Below, piece after piece: positions 12,901 through 25,655 of a stretch of 52,887 bases of DNA (within the stretch, counting starts at the first letter, position 1; every line of letters starts with the position of its first letter). The DNA is from Phoronis australis (Eukaryota > Phoronida > Phoronidae). The stretch lies in contig NMRA01000821.1 of assembly GCA_002633005.1 (NCBI GenBank), positions 1 to 52,887 of the forward strand, read 5' to 3'. Below the pieces are notes generated by a model that worked only from the letters and a program-made list of their open reading frames with translations, did no database searches and was not told where the DNA came from. The translations under genes and the position numbers were made by a program.

Positions 12901-15900
12901 AGACCAACACTACTGTTGTTGCTGACATATACCCCATCTGGAGGCAAAGATCGGAACTACCTCCTGTGGTGAAGCAGAGTCATTGCTCAGTACACTAACC
13001 AGAAAATTCAGTTCAACACAATCACAACATGCCATTTGTGAACATGAAGTTTTTTTATTGAATAATAATTATTGGGAAACCATGAAGTCAGATGACATGA
13101 CAGATTGAATCATTGTACAGTTACTTTAACAAAACTGCTTAACTAGTAAACAATAATGAAAAGAAAGTTTACTTATCAACATGTCCTGAAAAGTAATTAC
13201 TTTCTAAAAATATGTTATCCAAAAGTATTCTAAAACTAGCAGTATTAACCTTGAAATCTTCAAAAAGTTTCGAATTTTTTTCAAACTCAAAATGACAACT
13301 CACTCTGTCAGTATTCTGAGCTACGATAAGCCCTGCCTTAACAAAACCAAACAACCAATCACAAATCACCTAGAATTCCAGACCTCAATAAGCACCACCT
13401 TTACAAAACTCAAAACGACCAATCATCACTCACCTAGCATTCTGGGCCTCAATAAGCACCACCTTTACAAAGCTCAAAATGACCAATCATCACTCACCTA
13501 GCATTCTGGGCCTCAATAAGCACCACCTTTACAAAACTCAAAATGACCAATCATCACTCACCTAGCATTCTGGGCCTCAATAAGCACCACCTTTACAAAA
13601 CTCAAAACGACCAATCATCACTCACCTAGCATTCTGGGCCTCAATAAGCTCCGCCCTGGCAAACTCAAAATCTTTCTTGTGAGTGGATGTCTTACGACTA
13701 TTCTGTACCTCCTTGGGGTGGTTAAACCTGCAGAACAGATATATGGACTACAGTACAACTGTGGCACATTTTAAATCTAAATTAAATAATATTTCCTGAA
13801 AATTATCAAAGAATGACCATGGGAATGACCATGGCTTATAATATTGTAATTCTCCTCACTTTCGCCAAAACTGTCATTTTTCCATTTCAAAGGCTGGTTA
13901 CTAAATACATCAAATAATGGAAAATTGACCAAAGGTTGTTTCATGACATCTATATAGTAGAATACCATGCTAGTAATAGACTAAAATATTAAACTTTATG
14001 CTTAATGTGACAAAATCAAAATTCCCTTGTCGGCCATACTATACGCCATTATAAACAAAGCACCTCAACTTCTCATGTCCAGGTTAACACCCAGTGTGGG
14101 TGAATTCCCACAAAACTACCGTATTCGCCGTAATTACCGCCCAGGGCGCTTAGAAAAGTTTGGTTCAGAGGGGGCACTTATTATAACCCAAGGCGGTTGA
14201 AACCCGGTCTCCGAAACGGGTGAAATCGGAAGCTAAGATTCATCAAATTTACGCGAGCCTCTGTGACGCATCAGTAATCTATGAAAGACTTTCAACAAAA
14301 CTGTGGTGCATTGCTATCAAACTTTGCTGCTATATTAAGGTCATTTTACAGAAAATTGTGTTGAAATCCCAAAGACGACTGACTGCCTCGAAATCGCCGT
14401 CTTCGATATGGCGACTTCAATGCTTCAATCAAAATAGTTTCGACTCAAGCAAATTACCTGAAAGCCTCATTAAGTTTTCTAAGTAGCGTCCCTAAGATTT
14501 TTTTAAGTTTCCGTGGAGTCTGAATTAACGGCAGGTTTAAGTACAAATCTTTGCAACATCGTGCCATCTACATGTATGATCGGCAACACGGTGAAAAAAA
14601 TGTCTGGACGAACACACATGTTGTTGTCACGTGACGTTTGTTTTGAAGTTCGTCTGCGTTTGTGAGTAAGCGAGTACGTGCGTGACACCAGAGTTCATTT
14701 GCCAAAGCAGGGACCGTCTTTTAGTCAGAGCCACCCAATCTAACAAGCTAGATGTGTATTGTGTCTAAAGAAATTTGCACAAGCATTGGGCCTAAACCAG
14801 AGTATGTTTCATTCACCACTTGCCGGTCTTATGTGCTAAAAACGTTCGACATTTGTCTCGGTAAGGCCCATATTAGTCGCCGTGTAACTGGATGCGTACG
14901 TAACTATCTGACAGTTATTTTTCGGAGTAAGGGTGTGTAAGCATTCACTGTCAGTTGTCATTTTATCGGTTATTCGGCTTAAAAACATCAATTATGGTTA
15001 ATCAAACAATCCATCTCAAAAATACACAAACATGTTTTATAGTATTAGAAATTGTCGGAAATTAGTGCCAATATTCATTTCTTACAGATGCTATGCTACC
15101 CATTTCATGAATGAATAGTTCCCGACTAATGTCTTTGATGACAGGTTCATATATGTAGCGCGCGCTTCCTGGCCACGTGCGTTTAACACCGAGTTATTTT
15201 TATTCATGAGACAGTCGACGTGTCTGTACTGAAAGGTTAGACCATAGTGGGACACAGTCGTCGCGAGAGTAGCAACGCTGTTGTGTTTATTTTGAAGCAC
15301 TGCGTTACTTTGAAGTGTATAGTCACAGCTTAATACAAACGTAGCAGTGCCGCTGGTGGTCTAAAAGACCCGTGCAAATTTTTTTGGATAAATTGAAGAC
15401 GTTACTGTAGCCGAGTTTTAGGACTGTAGGTACGTCATTGTTCGCATGTACACATTTATGAACTGGGTGCTTATTTCAGCAAAGTCTGAAAACGCGTGGG
15501 GGGGGCACTTATAGGGGCATGGGCGGTTATTACCAGTCCTGTAAACACCCAAGTTAAGGTATACGCCAGACCCAATACATGCTGTTGAGAGTTTCCTAAA
15601 ACCAACTAGCTTAGCAATTGCCACCACAAAACTTACTTTCATCGACCAATTATCACAGAAAGCCGGATAACAAATTACGATGTGATTTTCAGGTTAAGTT
15701 ATATTAAATGAATCTTGCACTCTTGACAACTTTCTGTTTTAATCATCACTGATCTGGGACATAACAATGCTGAGAATTTTAACTTTTTTTGCTTTTAGCA
15801 GGTTTTTTGAAGACTAATAATTCTTAAAATCCATTACATTTTAAAACCTGTATAAAGCGATTTTTAAGGTCCTAAAATATGTAGAATATGTCGATTACAG

Positions 15901-18900
15901 TCAGCAACACCTATCTTTGAGGTTCTCAACTCAAATGCTGTGGGCATTACCAGATATGTAGAGTATTCACACATAAATATACAACACCATAAACTAAAAA
16001 AGATATATAAAAGATAGGAACATTTAACACAGTGATATCCTTTAAGCATAAATGTCAAGGTAGAAGGTAAATAAGAAAATTTAGAACTCACCTGAAATAG
16101 TGGTCGCCGCCCAGGATAACACGGTCTCCCTGGAGGAAAATGACCAATAGTTAGACGAAACTTTTCATTGCATTTCCTTAACTCCTGCTTCACAAGCAAC
16201 AAGTCTTCACAAACAGATCGTTGAACAGAGGATTAAAAACAAAGGTTTCCAGAAGAATTTTGACAATTTCTCACAGGAGAGTTTCAAAACTATTTTCTAG
16301 CACATAACTCTATAAGGCACACAGCCTCGTGTTCATTGACAATCAACTTCACACTTTTATTCAAGTCACAGGGTAATTGTGTTGCACGCATGAATGTGAC
16401 AATGCATCCAACAAATGGAAACATCCACTTAATGACGCCCCCTATTGGAATGAATCAGTCACTCACGTGGTGCAAGGTCACAGTTCGCACAAGCTGCTCG
16501 CCGTTAACATAGGTGGGCGCGTCACCAATAGGGGTCAGGGTCACCTTGCCATTGACGTTTGCAATAGAACTGAAAGACCATTGAAAGGGTTCATGATAAA
16601 AACATCAATGCATTCTGAAGTACACGCAATAAAATATATGCAGAAAGTGAAACTATTAAATTTTAAAGGTGCCTTGTGGACTGTTTATGGAATGTGACTA
16701 TTACCTAGACACATTCTATGTCAAACAATGGCGAGTGTTAAATGTAGTTGTAATTTGGCAGTCGTCTTAAAAACTAGTCATGGAATAAGGTGAGTTAACA
16801 CCTCTGGTTTTCATAGTAATGTTATTTTCTGAATGAATCTCACAAGCATTACTTGGTCTCACATTGACAGTGGCCATTTGTGCGCCACCAAAGTAGCTCT
16901 CAATGCTACTATAGCGATAGCAATACTGGCCACCGAACAGTACATTCCTTACATCTCATCTCATAACCTAATCTCTGTCCATTACACCCAACTGTCCCAG
17001 CTAATCTCTATCTACTTCACCTATCACTCACCCACAAGCTCCACCCACTACAAATTACCTTTAATATCAAGTCCTGCTCACTACACCTAAACCTACATTC
17101 CAAGCTCCACCCACAAAACTTCCATGCCAAGCTCCATATACAAAACCGCCTAAGGTTCACCCACAAGAACCTACACACCAATTTCAGCTCGCTCCAACAA
17201 ACTATTCATGCCAAGCATCAGGCACCCCCCCGTTACATTCCCATGGCACTTCATGTACTACACCTTACCCCAATAGCGAAGCTCCGCCTACCAAGCCGAA
17301 AACAAACTCACCAATGTTGGTCAGCAATCAGCGCCCCAGACAACTGAATCTCCTGTGGGGAATCAGACTTCATTCGGCCAACAGTGGTGGCGCCCTCTTT
17401 GATAACATACAGTAGCATTTCTGACAGCTGCGGGTCCTCATTGAGATTGACAAGGTTGGGTAGGCGATTGTCAATCTTGAATGTCACGCCAGATTTCTGG
17501 AAGTAGCGGAAGGATGGTACTGTTGTTCACTATCTCATAACGCTGCTTAGCTTTTATTATAGCACAGACTTTGTCTATCAGCACCTACATTACAATAAGC
17601 TGTTCCAAAATATAGCAACCTCAAAAAGGTCATCATAGTGGATAAGAACACTATTGTCCGTATTAGAAAGATCAGTCAATAACAAGAAGAAACATAGCAA
17701 TCACGACGTACCATCAAGTGATTGACTTCTTGCTGCTTAGCGCAGCCTAGTCAAACTCCTCCCACCAATAACCTGATGGGAGGAGTTTCCCACTCCCCTC
17801 CAACCAAGCTCCACCCTCTTACCTCCATCAACCTGGATTCCTCCAGTTTCCGCTGCTCCGACCGTGCTAGCCTCTCCTGCCATGACCTTGTAACCTCTTG
17901 CATCTCGCGCTCCTTCTGCTGCAGCTTCTCACGGAGACTCGCCACCTCCGCCAGGCCAGCTGCGCCGTCGCTTTCATTTAGACTTGCCGTGCCACCTGCC
18001 CGTAGCCTCTCGATCTCAGCACGCAGCTCTAAAAGTCAAAGGTTAAATGCTGAATAATTTCAAAGCAGGTGTCATTTGGAGTAAGAATACTTGAACAGAA
18101 ATTTTGATCGACAAGCTGGGAGAGGATGAAAACGCAAGCAAGCAATTTTGGCTAGTGATGGTACTTTTTACAAAATGGCTGTTTAACTGACTTAATTCAA
18201 AGCATGAGACTCAAACCAAGATGCTGACTTTAACATTTGAAGAATGACAAAACCGACAGTTGACTTCACCAATAACAGACAGCCATCATTAACTGTCTAC
18301 ATCAGCCTGATCGTATGAGAATCAATGTGTTCATACTAGGCCAACTTACCCCTTATGATCTTAGCCTTGGGATCCTCATTAACCCTGGCCGTGTTTACGA
18401 TTGAGCGGGCCTGCCGTGCGTACCGGAGGGTACTCAGCGTCTCCTCAGTATGCTGGTTAGCAGGACTGATAGTAGCCAGCATAGTCGTCTTGGAGTTACC
18501 CCCCAGACTCTCTTTCAGAAGCCTGCAATGTAATGAGCGTAATAATCATGGATGTTTCAAAGGCTTTTGATACAACGGATCACTGAGAGTGTAACATCAA
18601 ACTAATCATATGTGGCTGTTTAATAAAAAAAGACAATGTTTTAAATGTCATCTTACAGTGCCTCATCACGTGATGATTACGATCCGCAGTATTTCACTGA
18701 AACACAGCCCAATAATTGTTGCTAGTTTTGTTTAAGTACAAAACAGCTATGTTCCATGTATGCGAAATGAATGAAACCAATAAAACACCTCCTGCCAAGC
18801 ATTATCAAGAAAGTCGCTAACTGAGTGGAATGTTCCTTTATCAAACAAATACGGATCCACTTCATACCATGTGAGCACCGAGTCCCTGTATGGAATGAAC

Positions 18901-21900
18901 AGTTTCTTTTTCTTGTTCACAGCATCTGTCTGTTCACTGAGCAAAGAGATGACCTTACCAAGGGCATGTAGTGACTTGTTGATGCTGGCGCCCTCCTGTG
19001 GAACACAGATAAATGCACCAATTACTATCAGTTCTATTAATAGTAATAATAATAGCAATAATGATCTTTATTAGTATATAATACAGGGTTTGGAATGACT
19101 AATGACAAAAAAATAACGCGGAAACTTTTACGGCCCAAAACATGTGCGCTACCTGGTCGATGTGAACCTTGCGCCAACAAAAATCGGGACTAAAAATGCG
19201 TCTGCGTCCTTTTAGCTCGTCCGTCCACTCCCAACCCACACATTTTTTGCTGCAAAGCCGTAGTATTTGTCACCACGGTTTACAATCACACAAGACGCCA
19301 TTGAAAATCCCACCATGCTATCCCAGATGCCCCGGCAATGTTGACAATTTACGTTCCTCCAAATCATAAAGAACAACTTCCGCTTTTCGAGGTGAACGTC
19401 GTCTGGCAACGCCGTGGTAAGAAAGGAATTTGCCGCGGAAATTTTATATCAAATCCGATTTTTTTTTACGCGGAAATATAATAAAATGCGCGGACAGAAC
19501 ATTTGAAAAAAGCGGAAATCCGCGTTTCCGTGGAAAATTCCAAGCCTTGATAATGGGCATCACCCGTACATATTCAAAACAATACACCACCTCATCTCTC
19601 AATTCCCTCACTTTCTAAATATACAGGGCAAACCACTTAATCACACTGGGATCTTTATTTTTGAAAAGTCTTGTACCATTGTTAATTAAATTCTTTGTAC
19701 AAGCAAGGTGTAACCTAGAATGACACGAAGACCAATTCTGTAGCTACAGCATGTTCCCATGAGCATTTCTATTGTCCAAACAAATGGCACATCAGCTGCA
19801 AGACAACCACTCATAATGACATCCCGCAAGCGCTCTTATACATAGCTTAGGCATTCCTTCAATGTTTTGTAGACCAGTCATTTGCAAAATGCAATAATGT
19901 CACCCAGCCATCAAAGAATCCAACAAAAATTTCCACCAGTTTTTTTTACAAGGTAAGTTTGTCTACACAGCACTAGTAATTCTATAATGTAACTAAAAAG
20001 CCCGCTGTGATTATGTATTCAGTTAATGTACATGAAGCCATTTGACAATAACTCGTGTACCATTACTTGACAATAACTCGTGTACCATTACTTGACAATA
20101 ACTCTTGTACCATTACTTGACAATAACTCGTGTACCATTACCTAAAGCCTCGTTTGTGGGATCCTCTCATGTAAACATTTATTCAACCACCGAGGATGAA
20201 AATCCTAGGAACATCAATACATGTCCGAGTGATACACATATCAAACCTGAGTTCACAATGACAGAATACAACGCGTCCGAATAGCTGGCAAGACGCATGC
20301 AGCAGCTCCCCCTAGCCTCACCTTTAGTCTCTGCCCCGAGGTCTGTGCCTGACTCTGGCGCTCGCTACCTGCAAGGTCGACCAGGTTAATACGACTGGTC
20401 GTAGAGTGCTCATGGTCCTCACCCTCCAGGACTTCAGTCTGTGGATATCAACAATACAGTCACAACATAATGTACAAAAATTAATCAAGGCAGATTTATT
20501 GGAAATGATATAAACCGACTTTTGCCAAACAAATAACTATCCACTTAGATCACCCATCGTCATAAACAGGTTTCAGTTGTTGACTATGAAGATGAGAAGT
20601 GAATTCTGGACTTGAGAAGGATTGACGGCTCATTTCAGCTTGAAACGAAGCCTGGCGCACACAGTGAATCACCTGGTCTTAAGCGCCAGTCAACTGTCAG
20701 TTTTTCGCGAGCCTAGAAGTTAATTCTAATCTAAGTAACAAACTGTGTGAAATCATTATGGTAAGTTGTTTATATAAACAAAGGAGCTTAAATTCCGTGA
20801 GGCTCTACACATCAGTTGGTTCAAGCCCAATCTCAATATGCAACTGGCACACCACAGATTGTCATTGTTAGTCTAGTCTATTGTTGCTCCCCTGTAACTA
20901 ACATTGTCTGTGTATCTGACTGTGTGTGTGTGTATCATTACTTGGTGCTGGGCCTAGCAAGGTGGCTACTGTGAATTTTTTCTTCTGATGATGGTGTTTC
21001 AATAAACGCCGAAACATGTCACGCCAGTTTAAATTCGTCGGTGTTTTTATTAACATAAACAATTGTACTTTTTAATGAAAAGTAGGTTTATACCATGTTA
21101 AGCACCTGGTATACCTGGCTGCACTACCTAGGTGACCCTCCATACCTGGTCAGGGCTTGGAATGACCAATGACAAAAAACGCGGAAACTTTGAAACTTTT
21201 TTTACGGCCCAAATCATCGCCCGATAACCAGCCTAGAACTGGTCAATGTGAACCTTTCCCCGACAAAAATCGGGAGGACTAAAAAAAAAAAAAAAAAAAC
21301 ACGTTATCACCACCAGTAGCATGCGTCTGCGTCCTTTTAGCTCGCCCGTCTCCTCCCAACCCACACACTTTTTGGATGCAGAGCGGTGGTATTTGTCGCC
21401 GCGCTTAACAATAACACGAGACGCCATTGAAAAACACACCACGCTATCCCAGATGCCCCGGCAATGTTGACAATTTACGTTCCTCCGAACATAAAGAGCA
21501 ACTTCCGCTTTTCGAGGTGAACGTCGTCTGCAACGCCGCGGTAAGACAGGAATTTGCCGCGGAAATTTTATATCAAATCCGATTTTTTTACGCGGAAATA
21601 TTATAAAAAAGCGGAAAGCACATTTGAAAAAAGCGGAAATCCGCGTTTCCGCGGAAAATTCCAAGCCCGGCCTGGTATACCTAGCTGCACTACCTAGGTG
21701 ACCTGCCACAGCTGGTATACTGGCTGCACTACCTAGGTGACCCTCCACACCTAGGTGTCTTTCCCTTCATATTCCAACTTACCCTGGTCTGCGTCAGTAG
21801 TACAGTGAAGACAGAGTGTGACCGGCTACTCTTATCATTCATCCCTGTTGAGGCCGTCGCTCGCTGCTTGTTGCCCAGATTTAACCAACTCTGAAAACAC

Positions 21901-24900
21901 AAGAATATTAAAGTTAGGTATTACTTTACCTTACGATGTGTGCTTACCCAGTGACAGCTTACCACAACATTAAATTCATGTAACTTCAGCAATCCTTCAA
22001 GGGAAGATAAAATAAAACGCAAGCATCCTTTTTCAACTTCGGACAATGTTATTCAAGTGTATATGAATATGTCAATCTCAATATGGCCTGGAAAATATGT
22101 TGCAAACATTTTGTCCTGTCAGCCCGTCATCTTTTGGCCACATCACATGACCTAATGAATATAAGTCTGAAAAGATTTCTGCCACGTGATGTGGCCAGAA
22201 GATGGCGTGCTGACAGGACAAAAAGCTTGCAAAATATTATTCAAGCTTGGACAATATTTTTCAAGCTTGTACATTATTCAAGCTTAAGGAATAATGCTCA
22301 AGCTTGGGCAAAATCATACATGCTTGGACAATATTATTCAAGATTGGGCAATATTATTCTTGCTTGGGACAATATTTTCCAAGCTTTTTGAGCTCAGATT
22401 ATTTACAGTTCTACTACAAGCTTGCCTAAACTTACTCGAACTGTAGCAAACGGGCTCATTAAACCACAACTTGTCACTTGTGAACAGGTCATAAGGAAAA
22501 CCAAGCTTTGCTTGTAAATGGAATACGGTATAGATAGTAAGCTTGAAGGTTTTCCAAGCTAAGAAATTAATCTTGGAAAAGGTGAATTGCACAAGCTTAG
22601 TCAATATTTTTGACAAGCTTGATTTACTCAATTCACCAATAGTCTTTTGGAGGCCATAATATGATGAAGGGTACTATTCTCTGCATGGACGCACACACAA
22701 ACGAAATAACACTTATCATTACTACATCCCCTACGCCTTTGACGAGGGTTACTTATGCATCGCAGAAATAACTTCATATGAATTCCAACGGGCATGACAA
22801 CAATAATTTAAAAGAAAAGAAAGTATCAACAAACCTGGATGTCTTCATAGGAGCGTACTACAAATGACGACAGACCTTCCACATAAGGACCAAGGGCTGG
22901 GTGTTCACGCACTTTTAGCTGCAGAAAGTACAAGAAGCAACAACATCAGTGCCAACTAGTTTTCAGCTGTATTTTCTAGTAAATGTTTGCTACCAACAGT
23001 ACTTTCTCTGAGTAAGAAAGAGCGTATTTGTGAAAAATGGGAAGCAAAATAACATCAAAACTTTTGATATCATATCGTACAGTATCACACAAGAAAACAA
23101 ATAAAACTTTATTACGTCACAAAACAATTTTCAACAATAGAATGGCTTAACCATCTTACTAACTCTTGTTAACTCCCAAGAAAACCCGCCTCCAGACAAG
23201 CTGTCATGACGGAAGACCCGCCTCCGCCTAACTGTCATGACTGAGAATTCCAGCACATTTTGTCAGTCAGAATGCATTTGGCTCGTACTGTATGCTTTCA
23301 AGTGATATCTCACAAAACTATAACTCACCAAATCTCTCTACTAGTATACTCACGGGAGCCTTCTTATCACTCTGGTCTTTAGGCACGGACGACAGGAGGT
23401 CATGTATCTTCTCGTTGTAGATCTCAAAGAACGAGATCTCCACATTCACTTTCACCTGAGTGATTAAACATGGAACCATTAGCAATTAAAAAAGTGTCAA
23501 ACACTAACTTTGAACTTACCACGACAGAAATAATGATCTCAATTTGTACCTAAAGCCTAGAAAATACGTGTGTTCAGGTCTCTGAAAGAATGGACACAGT
23601 AACTGTTGTAGACTAAGGAGTGTATATTCAATCACACAAAGGTCATCCACATAAATACAGATACAATGCTAACTGAGGCACTTCATGACTCACACCTCAA
23701 AGTCATTTTACATCACTAGCGCCTAGTGTCCCCTAGTGCCCGTAGTCGAGAGCACAATGAACATAGCTGAATGGGAAAGATGATTCTCAGCAAAAAGACT
23801 GTTACAGTACGCAATGAACTGTTATACAGTCAGAATTGGTAGATGTCATTTCACTGTGTCAAAAGCAATGACAATCATTGTAATCCAAATGGGAACAGAC
23901 TGGTTTTCACTGTGTCAAAAGCAATGACAATCATTGTAATCCAAATGGGAACAGACTGGTTCTCTACTCAAATATTAGTAAATAAAAAAGTTGTTACAGC
24001 AGTATCTTCTCATCACTTGTGCTTGACTGGTTCAGGGACTTAACACTAGAGGGAGTGACCACAGACCCGTAGGAACTTATTGCTATGGTGACCAGGCTTT
24101 GCCTTACAATGTATTTCACTTACATTTTCCTCTGTTGATGATTCAACCCTTTGGAAGATCTCTTCAGTAAACCGTGGCACAATACCTCTCTCCTCTCCAT
24201 GGCCCATAATACTGCACAATGTAAAACGCATTGAATTGAACAAAACATTAATTTAAACAGTGCTTGAAATGACCAATGACAAAAGAGTGGGAGATTTTCC
24301 AGATAATGCATCGTTCCACAAATAAGTAGGCTTGTGTTATAGAAATATTTTTTGTGTTGTAAAATTTAAATGAAATCAAAGTTTTCGCGTGAATAAAGTC
24401 AAAATAATCATAAAAAGAGACAAATTAAAAGAAAACTAAAAAACCAAATACAAGGAAATCGAAACCAAAAAAGAGAAAATCCTCTCACAACAGAAGCATA
24501 TCAGCAATAAAAGCAGCTGCAATAAACCGTCCCAGATTCAGACCACATGCCACAACAAAATTGTTTTCAACTTGCTTCAGGGTTTGTATCAAACTGATAG
24601 TTCTTCATTCCTTGAGATCATACTAAACACATACAATAAAACAAAGCAGACTTGTTGAGCCTCGTCTTAAGCAAAAACGAATATGTTTCATTTCTCTCAA
24701 AAACCTGAAATCACCTTGAAAGGATGGTTTGATCACACTTTTTCACTTGCCAATGGTTTGAATGTTCCGCCAGGGGTAGAAATAGTTGTTTATTGTGGCA
24801 CACTTAGGTTATGGGCATACTTTGCATGTCTGACTTATGGAAAATCTCATACAATGCGGACAATAACATTAGTTACATTGCATTTTTTCATAAGAGATAA

Positions 24901-25507
24901 GTTGGACTACATGAATGCTTTACACTTTTTAACTTCTAAAGCATACTTACCATCAAGCAATGTTTTGATAAACTAATGGTCATTCAAAACAATGAGAAAA
25001 CCTTTTGAAAATGAAGAAGGTAATTTTTTTTCTGTAATTATTTTTGTCCTCAATTGGCAAGAAATTACAACACTAGGTCAAAATTAACATATTCACATGG
25101 TACGTCCAATAGGTTTTATCCAACAATTTGTTCAAACCATCCGATATTCAACTTCCCATGATGCTAGTTACCTATAACTCTTCCCACTTCCTGTCTGTCC
25201 GTAGGCAAAAAGACATGTGTTGTATCCTTCGAACGCCTTGCCCAGCATGGGTTGAGCCAGTACGTTGTATACATGCTCCTGACCAGCAAACTCTCCGCGC
25301 GTGCGGTCAAACGACCAAAATGAGAAATCGTACGTAAATCGATTGGTCAGACCAGCCTCGGAGGTAACGATGGTCTCTGCGCCAGACATGGACACAACTC
25401 TCTTGACATTCTCATCCGACACTTCCCTGCAAGATGAGAGTTGTCCCTGATGATATGATGATTGAGACACTCTAAAATATACCTTCAGTTGAGATTAGTG
25501 GTTCTTT

Positions 25508-25596
<89 letters not shown>

Positions 25597-25605
25597 ACCC
25601 ACCCA

Positions 25606-25655
<50 letters not shown>

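Larger units (their letters stand above)
8720..13331. other. Intron 14, 5' part: mostly repeat DNA
   Basis: About 8720-10030 holds nothing I can identify. From about 10040 to 11900 it is a composite of CTCF-core-bearing repeat units split by a hAT-like MITE (listed separately). About 12000-13330 is unassigned A+T-rich sequence. Confidence 0.55.
18996..20321. other. Intron 7 with MITE and minisatellite
   Basis: Holds the hAT-like MITE copy 2 (19084-19549) and a 25-bp array (about 20043-20142); the rest is unassigned. Confidence 0.6.
20439..21782. other. Intron 6 with minisatellite split by a MITE
   Basis: The region 21090-21760 carries about 40-bp units interrupted by the MITE at 21151. The part before 21090 has a short TG repeat at about 20920 and nothing else identified. 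Confidence 0.6.

Noticed and set aside
21233-21748. 171-codon minus-strand frame
   Set aside because: Runs through a MITE, a poly-A tract and a minisatellite; no protein signal.
24683-24976. 97-codon plus-strand frame in intron 2
   Set aside because: No homology or domain recognised, no splice context, composition like its surroundings.
25510-25652. CA tract as Z-DNA control element
   Set aside because: Ordinary microsatellite in a large intron; nothing beyond composition supports a role.
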